Source of the DNA: Hydractinia symbiolongicarpus
Taxonomy: Eukaryota > Cnidaria > Hydrozoa > Anthoathecata > Hydractiniidae
Length of the DNA: 64,000 nucleotides
Assembly (NCBI RefSeq): GCF_029227915.1
Contig: NC_079875.1
Location: forward strand, 42,305,201-42,369,200
Direction: 5' to 3'
A model generated the notes under the pieces. The model searched no databases and was not told the DNA's origin. It saw only the letters and a program-made list of their open reading frames with translations. Shown here one piece after another: positions 37,250 through 50,307 of this stretch. Each line of letters starts with the position of its first letter. Positions within the stretch are counted from its first letter, which is position 1. A program made the position numbers and the translations under genes.

Positions 37250-38370
37250 AAGAAAGTACCCAGGGAGTAAACTCATTTCCCGAACGATTTTTTAAATTAT
37301 TTTTTCACCACTAAAACGCATTAGACTTGTAGTTTTCAGAAATGTTTTCATTTTTGATGAGACGCTTAATGAAAGTGGTTTAATCGCCGGCAAACGAAAA
37401 CCTGCGATTTCCCGTAAATCACGGGCTTGGCCCGTATAGTCAAAAGTATACAAAGAAAGTACCCAGGGTGTAAACTGATTTCCCAAATGATTTTTTAAAT
37501 TATTTTGTCACCACTAAAACGCAGGAGATTTGTAGTTTTCAAAAGTGTTTTCATTTTTGATGGGACGCTGAATAAAAGAAGCTTAATCGCCGGCAAACGA
37601 AAACCCGCGATTTCCCGTAAATCCCGTGCTTGGCCAGTATAGTCAAAAGTATACAAATAAAGTACCCAGGGAGTAAACTCATTTCCCAAATGATTTTTTA
37701 AATTATTTTGTCACCACTAAAACGCATGAGACTTGTAGTTTTCAAAAGTGTTTTCATTTTTGATGAGACGCTGAATAAAAGAAGTTTAATCGCCGGCAAA
37801 CGAAAACCCGCGATTTCACGTAAATCCCGGGCTTGGCCCGTATAGTTGAATGTATCTAAAGAAAGTACCCAGGGAGTAAACTGACTTCCCGAACGATTTT
37901 TCAAATTATTTCTGCACCAGTAGAACGAATGAGACTTGTAGTTTTCAAAAATGTTTTCATTTTTGATGAGACGCAGAATAAAAGAAGTTTAATCGCCGGC
38001 AAACAATAACCCACGATTTCCCGTAAATCCTGGGCTTGGCCCGTATAGTCAAAAGTATACAAAGAAAGTACCCAGGGAGTAAACTCATTTTCCAAATGAT
38101 TTTTAAAATTATTTTGTCACCACTATAACGCATGAGACTTGTAGTTTTCAAAAGTGTTTTCATTTTTGGTGGGACGCTGAATAAAAGAAGTTTAATCGCC
38201 GGCAAACGAAAACCCGCGATTTCCCGTAAATCCCGGGCTTGGCCCGTATAGTTGAATGTATCTAAAGAAAGTACCCAGGGAGTAAACTCATTTCCCGAAC
38301 AATTTTTTAATTTTTTTTTTCCACTAAAACGCATGAGATTTGTAGTTTTCAAAAATGTTTTCATTTTTGA
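37250..38370 (+). repeat. 7-monomer unit, copy 2 (partial)
   Basis: Matches 35831-36951 at an offset of 1,419 bp, including the rare junction between the type D half and the AAACAATAACCC monomer. Private changes are CGCAGGAGATTTG near 37.52 kb, ACAAATAAAGTACC near 37.65 kb, GACGCAGAATAAAAG near 37.97 kb and CACTATAACGCATG near 38.12 kb. From about 38.37 kb it continues as the 34.1-kb sequence. Confidence 0.82.
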
Positions 38371-40080
38371 TGAGACGCTTAATGAAAGGGGTTTAATCGC
38401 AGGCAAATGAAAACCCGCGATTTCCCGTAAATCACGGGCTTGGCCCGTATAGTTGAATGTATACAAAGAAAGTACCCTGTGAGTAAACTCATTTCCAGAA
38501 CGATTTTTTAAATTATTTTTTCACCACTAAAACGTATAAGACTTGTAGTTTTCAAAAATGTTTTCATTTTTGATGAGACGCTGAATAAAAGAAGTTTAAT
38601 CGCCGGCAAACGAAAACCCACGATTTCCCGAAAAACCCGGGCTTGGCCCGTATAGTCAAAAGTATACAAAGAAAGTACCCAGGGAGTAAACTCATTTCCC
38701 AAATGATTTTTTAAATTATTTTGTCACCACTAAAACGCATGAGACTTGTAGTTTTCAAAAGTGTTTTCATTTTTGATGAGACGCTGAATAAAAGAAGTTT
38801 AATCGCCGGCAAACGAAAACCCGCGATTTCACGTAAATCCCGGGCTTGGCCCGTATAGTTGAATGTATCTAAAGAAAGTACCCAGGGAGTAAACTGACTT
38901 CCCGAACGATTTTTCAAATTATTTCTGCACCAGTAGAACGAATGAGACTTGTAGTTTTCAAAAATGTTTTCATTTTTGATGAGACGCTGAATAAAAGAAG
39001 TTTAATCGACGGCAAACGAAAACCCGCCATTTCCCGTAATTCCGGACTCGACCGGTATAGTCAAAAGTATACAAAGAAAGTACCCAGGGAGTAAACTCAT
39101 TTCCCGAACGATTTTTTAAATTATTTTTCCACCACTAAAACGCATTAGACTTGTAGTTTTCAGAAATGTTTTCATTTTTGATGAGACGCTTAATGAAAGT
39201 GGTTTAATCGCCGGCAAACGAAAACCTGCGATTTCCCGTAAATCACGGGCTTGGCCCGTATAGTCAAAAGTATACAAAGAAAGTACCCAGGGTGTAAACT
39301 GATTTCCCAAATGATTTTTTAAATTATTTTGTCACCACTAAAACGCATGAGATTTGTAGTTTTCAAAAGTGTTTTCATTTTTGATGGGACGCTGAATAAA
39401 AGAAGCTTAATCGCCGGCAAACGAAAACCCGCGATTTCCCGTAAATCCCGTGCTTGGCCAGTATAGTCAAAAGTATACAAAGAAAGTACCCAGGGAGTAA
39501 ACTCATTTCCCAAATGATTTTTTAAATTATTTTGTCACCACTAAAACGCATGAGACTTGTAGTTTTCAAAAATGTTTTCATTTTTGATGAGACGCTGAAT
39601 AAAAGAAGTTTAATCGCCGGCAAACGAAAACCCACGATTTCCCGAAAAACCCGGGCTTGGCCCGTATAGTCAAAAGTATACAAAGAAAGTACCCAGGGAG
39701 TAAACTCATTTCCCAAATGATTTTTTAAATTATTTTGTCACCACTAAAACGCATGAGACTTGTAGTTTTCAAAAGTGTTTTCATTTTTGATGAGACGCTG
39801 AATAAAAGAAGTTTAATCGCCGGCAAACGAAAACACGCGATTTCACGTAAATCCCGGGCTTGGCCCGTATAGTTGAATGTATCTAAAGAAAGTACCCAGG
39901 GAGTAAACTGACTTCCCGAACGATTTTTCAAATTATTTCTGCACCAGTAGAACGAATGAGACTTGTAGTTTTCAAAAATGTTTTCATTTTTGATGAGACG
40001 CTGAATAAAAGAAGTTTAATCGACGGCAAACGAAAACCCACGATTTCCCGTAATTCCGGACTCGACCGGTATAGTCAAAA
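38366..40080 (+). repeat. Copy of 34109-35823 (21-monomer offset)
   Basis: About 1.7 kb matches the earlier section at an offset of 4,257 bp: poly-T end, AATCGCAGGCAAATG, ACGTATAAGAC, type D, CTCGACCGG, type C, CAGGGTGTAAACTG and the fused monomer near 39.52 kb. Private changes are TTATTTTTCCACCAC near 39.12 kb and GAAAACACGCG near 39.83 kb. It ends where CGACGGCAAACG is followed by CCCACGATTTCCCG. Confidence 0.82.
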
Positions 40081-43000
40081 GTATACAAAGAAAGTACCCA
40101 GAGAGTAAATTCATTTCCCACATGATTTTTTAAATTATTTTGTCACCACTAAAACGCATGAGACTTGTAGTTTTTAAAAATGTTTTCATTTTTGATGAGA
40201 CTCCGAATAAAAGAAGTTTAATCGCCGTCAAACGAAAACCCGCGATTTCCCGTAAATCCCAGGCTTGGCCCGTATAGTCGAATGTATACAAAGAAAGTAC
40301 CCAGGGATTAAACTCATTTTCCGAACGATTTTTTAAATTATTTTGTCACCACTAAAACGCATGAGACTTGTAGTTTTCAAAAGTGTTTTCATTTTTGATG
40401 AGACGCTGAATAAAAGAAGTTTAATCGCCGGCAAACGAAAACCCACGATTTCCCGAAAAACCCGGGCTTGGCCCGTATAATCAAAAGTATACAAAGAAAG
40501 TACCCAGGGAGTAAACTCATTTCCCAAATGATTTTTTAAATTATTTTGTCACCACTAAAACGCATGAGACTTGTAGTTTTCAAAAGTGTTTTCATTTTTG
40601 ATGAGACGCTGAATAAAAGAAGTTTAATCGCCGGCAAACGAAAACCCGCGATTTCACGTAAATCCCGGGCTTGGCCCGTATAGTTGAATGTATCTAAAGA
40701 AAGTACCCAGGGAGTAAACTGACTTCCCGAACGATTTTTCAAATTATTTCTGCACCAGTAGAACGAATGAGACTTGTAGTTTTCAAAAATGTTTTCATTT
40801 TTGATGAGACGCTGAATAAAAGAAGTTTAATCGACGGCAAACGAAAACCCGCCATTTCCCGTAATTCCGGACTCGACCGGTATAGTCAAAAGTATACAAA
40901 GAAAGTACCCAGGGAGTAAACTCATTTCCCGAACGATTTTTTAAATTATTTTTTCACCACTAAAACGCATTAGACTTTTAGTTTTCAGAAATGTTTTCAT
41001 TTTTGATGAGACGCTTAATGAAAGTGGTTTAATCGCCGGCAAACGAAAACCTGCGATTTCCCGTAAATCACGGGCTTGGCCCGTATAGTCAAAAGTATAC
41101 AAAGAAAGTACCCAGGGTGTAAACTGATTTCCCAAATGATTTTTTAAATTATTTTGTCACCACTAAAACGCATGAGATTTGTAGTTTTCAAAAGTGTTTT
41201 CATTTTTGATGGGACGCTGAATAAAAGAAGCTTAATCGCCGGCAAACGAAAACCCGCGATTTCCCGCAAACCTCGGACTCGGCCCGTATAGTTGAATGTA
41301 TCTAAAGAAAGTACCCAGGGAGTAAACTGACTTCCCGAACGATTTTTCAAATTATTTCTGCACCAGTAGAACGAATAAGACTTGTAGTTTTCAAAAGTGT
41401 TTTCATTTTTGATGGGACGCTGAATAAAAGAAGCTTAATCGCCGGCAAACGAAAACCCGCAATTTCCCGTAAATCCCGGGCTTGGCCCGTATAGTCAAAA
41501 GTATACAAAGAAAGTACCCAGGGAGTAAACTCATTTCCCAAATGATTTTTTAAATTATTTTGTCACCACTAAAACGCATGAGACTTGTAGTTTTCAAAAG
41601 TGTTTTCATTTTTGATGAGACGCTGAATAAAAGAAGTTTAATCGCCGGCAAACGAAAACCCGCGATTTCCCGTAAATCCCGGGCTTGGCCCGTATAGTTG
41701 AATGTATCTAAAGAAAGTACCCAGGGAGTAAACTGACTTCCCGAACGATTTTTCAAATTATTTCTGCACCAGTAGAACGAATGAGACTTGTAGTTTTTAA
41801 AAATGTTTTCATTTTTGATGAGACGCTGAATAAAAGAAGTTTAATCGCCAGTAAACGAAAACCCGCCATTTCCCGCAAACCCCGGACTCGGCCGGTATAG
41901 TCAAAAGTATACAAAGAAAGTACCCAGGAAGTAAACTCATTTCCCGAACGATTTTTTAAATTGTTATTTCACCACTAAAGCTCACGAGACTTGTAGTATT
42001 TAAAAATGTTTTCATTTTTGATGAGACGCTGAATAAAGGAAGTTTAATCGCCGGGAAACGAAAACCTGCGATTTCCCGTAAATCCCGGACTCAGCCCGTA
42101 TAGTCAAAAGTATACAAAGAAAGTACCCAGGGAGTAAACTCATTTCCCGAACGATTTTTTAAATTATTTTTTCACCACTAAAACGCATTAGACTTGTAGT
42201 TTTCAGAAATGTTTTCATTTTTGATGAGACGCTTAATGAAAGTGGTTTAATCGCCGGCAAACGAAAACCCGCGATTTCCCGTAAATCCCAGGCTTGGCCC
42301 GTATAGTCGAATGTATACAAAGAAAGTACCCAGGGAGTAAACTCATTTCCCGAACGATTTTTTAAATTATTTTTTCTCCACTAAAACGCATAAGATTTGT
42401 AAATTTCAAAAATGTTTTCATTTTTGATGAGACGATTAATGAAAGGGGGTTAATCGGCGGAAAATGAAAACCCGCGATTTCCCGTAAATCACGGGCTTGG
42501 CCCGTATAGTCGAATGTATACAAAGAAAGTACCCTCTGAGTAAACTCATTTCCAGAACGATTTTTTAAATTATTTTTTCACCACTAAAACGCATAAGACT
42601 TGTAGTTTTCAAAAATGTTTTCATTTTTGATGAGACGCTGAATAAAAGAAGTTTAATCGCCGGCAAACGAAAACCCACGATTTCCCGAAAATCCCGGGCT
42701 TGGCCCGTATAGTCAAAAGTATACAAAGAAAGTACCCAGGGAGTAAACTCATTTCCCAAATGATTTTTTAAATTATTTTGTCACCACTAAAACGCATGAG
42801 ACTTGTAGTTTTCAAAAGTGTGTTCATTTTTGATGGGACGCCGAATAAAAGAAGTTTAATGGTTGGAAAACGAAAACCCGCAATTTCCCGTAAACCCCGG
42901 GCTTGGCCCGTATAGTCAAAAGTATACAAAGAAAGTACCCAGGGAGTAAACGCATTTCCCAAATGATTTTTTAAATTATTTTGTCGCCACTAAAACGCAT

Positions 43001-44421
43001 GAGACTTGTAGTTTTCAAAAGTGTTTTCATTTTTGATGAGACGCTGAATAAAAGAAGTTTAATCGCCGGCAAACGAAAACCCGCGATTTCCCGTAAATCC
43101 CGGGCTTGGCCCGTATAGTTGAATGTATCTAAAGAAAGTACCCAGGGAGTAAACTGACTTCCCGAACGATTTTTCAAATTATTTCTGCACCAGTAGAACG
43201 CATGAGACTTGTAGTTTTCAAAAGTGTGTTCATTTTTGATGGGACGCCGAATAAAAGAAGTTTAATTGCCGGAAAACGAAAACCCGCGATTTCCCGTAAA
43301 CCCCGGGCTTGGCCCGTATAGTCAAAAGTATACAAAGAAAGTACCCAGGGAGTAAACGCATTTCCCAAATGATTTTTTAAATTATTTTGTCGCCACTAAA
43401 ACGCATGAGACTTGTAGTTTTCAAAAGTGTTTTCATTTTTGATGAGACGCTGAATAAAAGAAGTTTAATCGCCGGCAAACGAAAACCCGCGATTTCCCGT
43501 AAATCCGGGGCTTGGCCCGTATAGTTGAATGTATCTAAAGAAAGTACCCAGGGAGTAAACTGACTTCCCGAACGATTTTTCAAATTATTTCTGAGCCAGT
43601 AGAACGAATGAGACTTGTAGTTTTCAAAAATGTTTTCATTTTTGATGAGACGCTGAATAAAAGAAGTTTAATCGCCGGTAAACGAAAACCCGCTATTTCC
43701 CGCAAACCCCGGACTCGGCCGGTATAGTCAAAAGTATACAAAGAAAGTACCCAGGGAGTAAACTCATTTCCCGAACGATTTTTTAAATTATTATTTCACC
43801 ACTAAAGCCCACGAGACTTGTAGTTTTTAAAAATGTTTTCATTTTTGATGAGACGCTGAATAAAGGAAGTTTAATCGCCGGTAAAGGAAAACCCGCGATT
43901 TCCCGTAAATCCCGGACTCAGTCCGTATAGTCAAAAGTATACAAAAAAAGTACCCAGGAAGTAAACTCATTTCCCGAACAATTTTTTAAATTATTTTTTC
44001 ACCACTAAAACGCATTAGACTTGTAGTTTTCAGAAATGTTTTCATTTTTGATGAGACGCTTAATGAAAGTGGTTTAATCGCCGGCAAACGAAAACCCGCG
44101 ATTTCCCGTAAATCCCAGGCTTGGCCCGTATAGTCGAATGAATACAAAGAAAGTACCCAGGGAGTAAACTCATTTCCCGAACGATTTTTTAAATTATTTT
44201 TTCTCCACTAAAACGCATGAGATTTGTAATTTTCAAAAATGTTTTCATTTTTGATGAGACGATTAATGAAAGGGGTTTAATCGGCGGAAAATGAAAACCC
44301 GCGATTTCCCGTAAATCACGGGCTTGGCCCGTATAGTCGAATGTATACAAAGAAAGTACCCTGTGAGTAAACTCATTTCCAGAACGATTTTTTAAATTAT
44401 TTTTTCACCACTAAAACGCAT
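40081..44421 (+). repeat. Mixed section with several short copies
   Basis: Roughly 21 monomers. The ACGTATAAGAC and type D pair recurs near 40.33-40.74 kb (811 bp after 39.52 kb). Fused monomers occur near 41.14-41.35 and 41.35-41.54 kb, where AGAAGCTTAATCG monomers join type D tails or heads. From 42.77 kb the AAAAGTGTGTTC and GGGACGCCGAATAAAAG subtype appears for the first time as a recurrent unit, with GTCGCCACTAAAACG following it. The stretch 43.17-44.2 kb is repeated near 50.48-51.5 kb (offset about 7,307 bp, 36 monomers). No gene is seen. Confidence 0.76.
42153..42355 (+). repeat. Exemplar of type C monomer (CATTAGAC, CAGAAATG, GAAAGTGG)
   Basis: Type C carries GCATTAGACTTG, TTTTCAGAAATG (one mismatch in the hairpin arm) and CGCTTAATGAAAGTGGTTT or the close variant with CGCCTAATG. 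It is common from about 12 kb onward, for example near 12.34, 16.80, 22.08, 24.51, 33.65, 39.12, 47.65, 51.30, 53.74 and 62.46 kb. It usually follows a monomer containing CCGGACTCGGCCGG, a subtype-specific replacement of the CCCGGGCTTGGCCCG segment. This fixed order is one of the clearest signs of higher-order structure. Confidence 0.85.
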
Positions 44422-45842
44422 AAGACTTGTAGTTTTCAAAAATGTTTTCATTTTTGATGAGACGCTGAATAAAAGAAGTTTAATCGCCGGCAAACGAAAA
44501 CCCACGATTTCCCGAAAATCCCGGGCTTGGCCCGTATAGTCAAAAGTATACAAAGAAAGTACCCAGAGAGTAAATTCATTTTCCACATGATTTTTTAAAT
44601 TATTTTGTCACCACTAAAACGCATGAGACTTGTAGTTTTCAAAAGTGTGTTCATTTTTGATGGGACGCCGAATAAAAGAAGTTTAATCGCCGGAAAACGA
44701 AAACCTGCGATTTCCCGTAAACCCCGGGCTTGGCCCGTATAGTCAAAAGTATACAAAGAAAGTACCCAGGGAGTAAACACATTTCCCAAATGATTTTTTA
44801 AATTATTTTGTCGCCACTAAAACGCATGAGAGTTGTAGTTTTCAAAAGTGTTTTCATTTTTGATGAGACGCTGAATAAAAGAAGTTTAATCGCCGGCAAA
44901 CGAAAACCCGCGATTTCCCGTAAATCCCGGGCTTGGACCGTATAGTTGAATGTATCTAAAGAAAGTACCCAGGGAGTAAACTGACTTCCCGAACGATTTT
45001 TCAAATTATTTCTGCACCAGTAGAACGAATGAGACTAGTAGTTTTCAAAAATGTTTTCATTTTTGATGAGACGCTGAATAAAAGAAGTTTAATCGCCGGT
45101 AAACGAAAACCCGCCATTTCCCGCAAACCCCGGACTCGGCCGGTATAGTCAAAACTATAAAAAGAAAGTACCCAGGGAGGAAACTCATTTCCCGAACGAT
45201 TTTTTAAATTATTTTTTCACCACTAAAACGCATTAGACTTGTAGTTTTCAGAAATGTTTTCATTTTTGATGAGACGCCTAATGAAAGTGGTTTAATCGCC
45301 GGCAAACGAAAACCCGCGATTTCCCGTAAATCCCGGGCTTGGCCCGTATAGTCGAATGTATACAAAGAAAGTACCCAGGGAGTAAACTCACTTCCCAAAT
45401 GATTTTTTAAATTATTTTGTCACCACTAAAACGCATGAGACTTGTAGTTTTCAAAAGTGTGTTTATTTTTGATGGGACGCCGAATAAAAGAAGTTTAATC
45501 GTTGGAAAACGAAAACCCGCGATTTCCCGTAAACCCCGGGCTTGGCCCGTATAGTCAAAAGTATACAAAGAAAGTACCCAGGGAGTAAACTCACTTCCCA
45601 AATGATTTTTTAAATTATTTTGTCACCACTAAAACTTATGAGACTTGTAGTTTTCAAAAGTGTGTTCATTTTTGATGGGACGCCGAATAAAAGAAGTTTA
45701 ATCGTTGGAAAACGAAAACCCGCGATTTCCCGTAAACCCCGGGCTTGGCCCGTATAGTCAAAAGTATACAAAGAAAGTACCCAGGGAGTAAACGCATTTC
45801 CCAAATGATTTTTTAAATTATTTTGTCGCCACTAAAACGCAT
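44422..45842 (+). repeat. 7-monomer HOR unit, copy A (1,421 bp)
   Basis: The series contains CAGAGAGTAAATTCATTTTCC, AAAAGTGTGTTC, CATGAGAGTTGTAG, GGCTTGGACCGTATAG, a type D monomer with GAGACTAGTAG, TCAAAACTATAAAAAG, GGGAGGAAACTC and two monomers with AATCGTTGGAAAACG. The whole series is repeated directly downstream and once more near 48.89 kb. I saw no internal difference from copy B. Confidence 0.9.
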
Positions 45843-47263
45843 AAGACTTGTAGTTTTCAAAAATGTTTTCATTTTTGATGAGACGCTGAATAAAAGAAGT
45901 TTAATCGCCGGCAAACGAAAACCCACGATTTCCCGAAAATCCCGGGCTTGGCCCGTATAGTCAAAAGTATACAAAGAAAGTACCCAGAGAGTAAATTCAT
46001 TTTCCACATGATTTTTTAAATTATTTTGTCACCACTAAAACGCATGAGACTTGTAGTTTTCAAAAGTGTGTTCATTTTTGATGGGACGCCGAATAAAAGA
46101 AGTTTAATCGCCGGAAAACGAAAACCTGCGATTTCCCGTAAACCCCGGGCTTGGCCCGTATAGTCAAAAGTATACAAAGAAAGTACCCAGGGAGTAAACA
46201 CATTTCCCAAATGATTTTTTAAATTATTTTGTCGCCACTAAAACGCATGAGAGTTGTAGTTTTCAAAAGTGTTTTCATTTTTGATGAGACGCTGAATAAA
46301 AGAAGTTTAATCGCCGGCAAACGAAAACCCGCGATTTCCCGTAAATCCCGGGCTTGGACCGTATAGTTGAATGTATCTAAAGAAAGTACCCAGGGAGTAA
46401 ACTGACTTCCCGAACGATTTTTCAAATTATTTCTGCACCAGTAGAACGAATGAGACTAGTAGTTTTCAAAAATGTTTTCATTTTTGATGAGACGCTGAAT
46501 AAAAGAAGTTTAATCGCCGGTAAACGAAAACCCGCCATTTCCCGCAAACCCCGGACTCGGCCGGTATAGTCAAAACTATAAAAAGAAAGTACCCAGGGAG
46601 GAAACTCATTTCCCGAACGATTTTTTAAATTATTTTTTCACCACTAAAACGCATTAGACTTGTAGTTTTCAGAAATGTTTTCATTTTTGATGAGACGCCT
46701 AATGAAAGTGGTTTAATCGCCGGCAAACGAAAACCCGCGATTTCCCGTAAATCCCGGGCTTGGCCCGTATAGTCGAATGTATACAAAGAAAGTACCCAGG
46801 GAGTAAACTCACTTCCCAAATGATTTTTTAAATTATTTTGTCACCACTAAAACGCATGAGACTTGTAGTTTTCAAAAGTGTGTTTATTTTTGATGGGACG
46901 CCGAATAAAAGAAGTTTAATCGTTGGAAAACGAAAACCCGCGATTTCCCGTAAACCCCGGGCTTGGCCCGTATAGTCAAAAGTATACAAAGAAAGTACCC
47001 AGGGAGTAAACTCACTTCCCAAATGATTTTTTAAATTATTTTGTCACCACTAAAACTTATGAGACTTGTAGTTTTCAAAAGTGTGTTCATTTTTGATGGG
47101 ACGCCGAATAAAAGAAGTTTAATCGTTGGAAAACGAAAACCCGCGATTTCCCGTAAACCCCGGGCTTGGCCCGTATAGTCAAAAGTATACAAAGAAAGTA
47201 CCCAGGGAGTAAACGCATTTCCCAAATGATTTTTTAAATTATTTTGTCGCCACTAAAACGCAT
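45843..47263 (+). repeat. 7-monomer HOR unit, copy B (1,421 bp)
   Basis: Tandem copy of 44422-45842. The junction lies in a fused monomer at about 45.81-46.01 kb: its first part, TTTTGTCGCCACTAAAACGC, belongs to the end of unit A and its remainder, AAGACTTGTAG onward, to the start of the unit. This pinpoints the exchange to the short shared sequence ACTAAAACGCAT. Confidence 0.9.
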
Positions 47264-48886
47264 GAGACTTGTAGTTTTCAAAAGTGTTTTCATTTTTGAT
47301 GAGACGCTGAATAAAAGAAGTTTAATCGCCGGCAAACGAAAACCCGCGATTTCCCGTAAATCCCGGGCTTGGCCCGTATAGTTGAATGTATCTAAAGAAA
47401 GTACCCAGGGAGTAAACTGACTTCCCGAACGATTTTTCAAATTATTTCTGCACCAGTAGAACGCATGAGACTTGTAGTTTTCAAAAGTGTGTTCATTTTT
47501 GATGGGACGCCGAATAAAAGAAGTTTAATCGCCGGAAAACGAAAACCCGCGATTTCCCGTAAACCCCGGGCTTGGCCCGTATAGTCAAAAGTATACAAAG
47601 AAAGTACCCAGGAAGTAAACTCATTTCCCGAACGATTTTTTAAATTATTTTTTCACCACTAAAACGCATTAGACTTGTAGTTTTCAGAAATGTTTTCATT
47701 TTTGATGAGACGCTTAATGAAAGTTGTTTAATCGCCGGCAAACGAAAACCCGCGATTTCCCGTAAATCCCAGGCTTGGCCCGTATAGTCGAATGCATACA
47801 AAGAAAGTACCCAGGGAGTAAACTCATTTCCCGAACGATTTTTAAATTATTTTTCCTCCACTAAAACGCATAAGATTTGTAATTTTCAAAAATGTTTTCA
47901 TTTTTGATGAGACGATTAATTAAAGGGGTTTAATCGGCGGAAAATGAAAACCCGCGATTTCCCGTAAATCACGGGCTTGGCCCTTATAGTCGAATGTATA
48001 CAAAGAAAGTACCCTGTGTGTAAACTTATTTCCAGAACGATTTTTTAAATTATTTTTTCACCACTAAAACGCATAAGACTTGTAGTTTTCAAAAATGTTT
48101 TCATTTTTGATGAGACTCTGAATAAAAGAAGTTTAATCGCCGGCAAACGAAAACCCACGATTTCCCGAAAATCCCGAGCTTGGCCCGTATAGTCAAAAGT
48201 ATACAAAGAAAGTACCCAGAGATTAAATTCATTTCCCACATGATTTTTTAAATTATTTTGTCACCACTAAAACGCATGAGACTTGTAGTTTTCAAAAGTG
48301 TGTTCATTTTTGATGGGACGCCGAATAAAAGAAGTTTAATCGCCGGAAAACGAAAACCTGCGATTTCCCGTAAACCCCGGGCTTGGCCCGTATAGTCAAA
48401 AGTATACAAAGAAAGTACCCAGGGAGTAAACGCATTTCTTAAATGATTTTTTAAATTATTTTGTCGCCACTAAAACGCATGAGAGTTGTAGTTTTCAAAA
48501 GTGTTTTCATTTTTGATGAGACGCTGAATAAAAGAAGTTTAATCGCCGGCAAACGAAAACCCGCGATTTCCCGTAAATCCCGGGCTTGGCCCGTATAGTT
48601 GAATGTATCTAAAGAAAGTACTCAGGGAGTAAACTGACTTCCCGAACGATTTTTCAAATTATTTCTGCACCAGTAGAACGAATGAGACTTGTAGTTTTCA
48701 AAAATGTTTTCATTTTTGATGAGACGATTAATGAAAGGGGTTTAATCGGCGGAAAATGAAAACCCGCGATTTCCCGTAAATCACGGGCTTGGCCCGTATA
48801 GTCGAATGTATACAAAGAAAGTACCCTGTGAGTAAACTCATTTCCAGAACGATTTTTTAAATTATTTTTTCACCACTAAAACGCAT
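47264..48886 (+). repeat. Section separating copies B and C
   Basis: About eight monomers. 47.59-48.66 kb recurs near 51.24-52.31 kb at an offset of 3,653-3,654 bp (18 monomers), sharing GAAAGTTGTTTAATCG, CGAATGCATACAAAG, TTATTTTTCCTCCAC, GGCCCTTATAG, CCCTGTGTGTAAAC, GAGACTCTGAAT, CAGAGATTAAATTC, CATTTCTTAAATG and GTACTCAGGGAG. Near 48.72 kb the sequence jumps from a type D head into GACGATTAATGAAAGGGG, a fused monomer leading into copy C. No gene. Confidence 0.82.
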
Positions 48887-50307
48887 AAGACTTGTAGTTT
48901 TCAAAAATGTTTTCATTTTTGATGAGACGCTGAATAAAAGAAGTTTAATCGCCGGCAAACGAAAACCCACGATTTCCCGAAAATCCCGGGCTTGGCCCGT
49001 ATAGTCAAAAGTATACAAAGAAAGTACCCAGAGAGTAAATTCATTTTCCACATGATTTTTTAAATTATTTTGTCACCACTAAAACGCATGAGACTTGTAG
49101 TTTTCAAAAGTGTGTTCATTTTTGATGGGACGCCGAATAAAAGAAGTTTAATCGCCGGAAAACGAAAACCTGCGATTTCCCGTAAACCCCGGGCTTGGCC
49201 CGTATAGTCAAAAGTATACAAAGAAAGTACCCAGGGAGTAAACACATTTCCCAAATGATTTTTTAAATTATTTTGTCGCCACTAAAACGCATGAGAGTTG
49301 TAGTTTTCAAAAGTGTTTTCATTTTTGATGAGACGCTGAATAAAAGAAGTTTAATCGCCGGCAAACGAAAACCCGCGATTTCCCGTAAATCCCGGGCTTG
49401 GACCGTATAGTTGAATGTATCTAAAGAAAGTACCCAGGGAGTAAACTGACTTCCCGAACGATTTTTCAAATTATTTCTGCACCAGTAGAACGAATGAGAC
49501 TAGTAGTTTTCAAAAATGTTTTCATTTTTGATGAGACGCTGAATAAAAGAAGTTTAATCGCCGGTAAACGAAAACCCGCCATTTCCCGCAAACCCCGGAC
49601 TCGGCCGGTATAGTCAAAACTATAAAAAGAAAGTACCCAGGGAGGAAACTCATTTCCCGAACGATTTTTTAAATTATTTTTTCACCACTAAAACGCATTA
49701 GACTTGTAGTTTTCAGAAATGTTTTTATTTTTGATGAGACGCCTAATGAAAGTGGTTTAATCGCCGGCAAACGAAAACCCGCGATTTCCCGTAAATCCCG
49801 GGCTTGGCCCGTATAGTCGAATGTATACAAAGAAAGTACCCAGGGAGTAAACTCACTTCCCAAATGATTTTTTAAATTATTTTGTCACCACTAAAACGCA
49901 TGAGACTTGTAGTTTTCAAAAGTGTGTTTATTTTTGATGGGACGCCGAATAAAAGAAGTTTAATCGTTGGAAAACGAAAACCCGCGATTTCCCGTAAACC
50001 CCGGGCTTGGCCCGTATAGTCAAAAGTATACAAAGAAAGTACCCAGGGAGTAAACTCACTTCCCAAATGATTTTTTAAATTATTTTGTCACCACTAAAAC
50101 TTATGAGACTTGTAGTTTTCAAAAGTGTGTTCATTTTTGATGGGACGCCGAATAAAAGAAGTTTAATCGTTGGAAAACGAAAACCCGCGATTTCCCGTAA
50201 ACCCCGGGCTTGGCCCGTATAGTCAAAAGTATACAAAGAAAGTACCCAGGGAGTAAACGCATTTCCCAAATGATTTTTTAAATTATTTTGTCGCCACTAA
50301 AACGCAT
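48887..50307 (+). repeat. 7-monomer HOR unit, copy C (1,421 bp)
   Basis: A third copy of the 44422-45842 series, 3,044 bp after copy B and 4,465 bp after copy A. The only private change I noticed is ATGTTTTTATTTTTG near 49.72 kb. It is followed, as copy B is, by a type D pair with AGAACGCATGAG, and agreement with the sequence after copy B continues to about 50.65 kb. Confidence 0.89.

Noticed and set aside
45499-45507. TCGTTGGAA, nine bases identical to the middle of the human CENP-B box
   Set aside because: The required flanking core bases are missing: A stands in place of the first T of TTCG, and there is no CGGG at the right distance. It occurs only in a minor sub-variant, so chance is the likely explanation.
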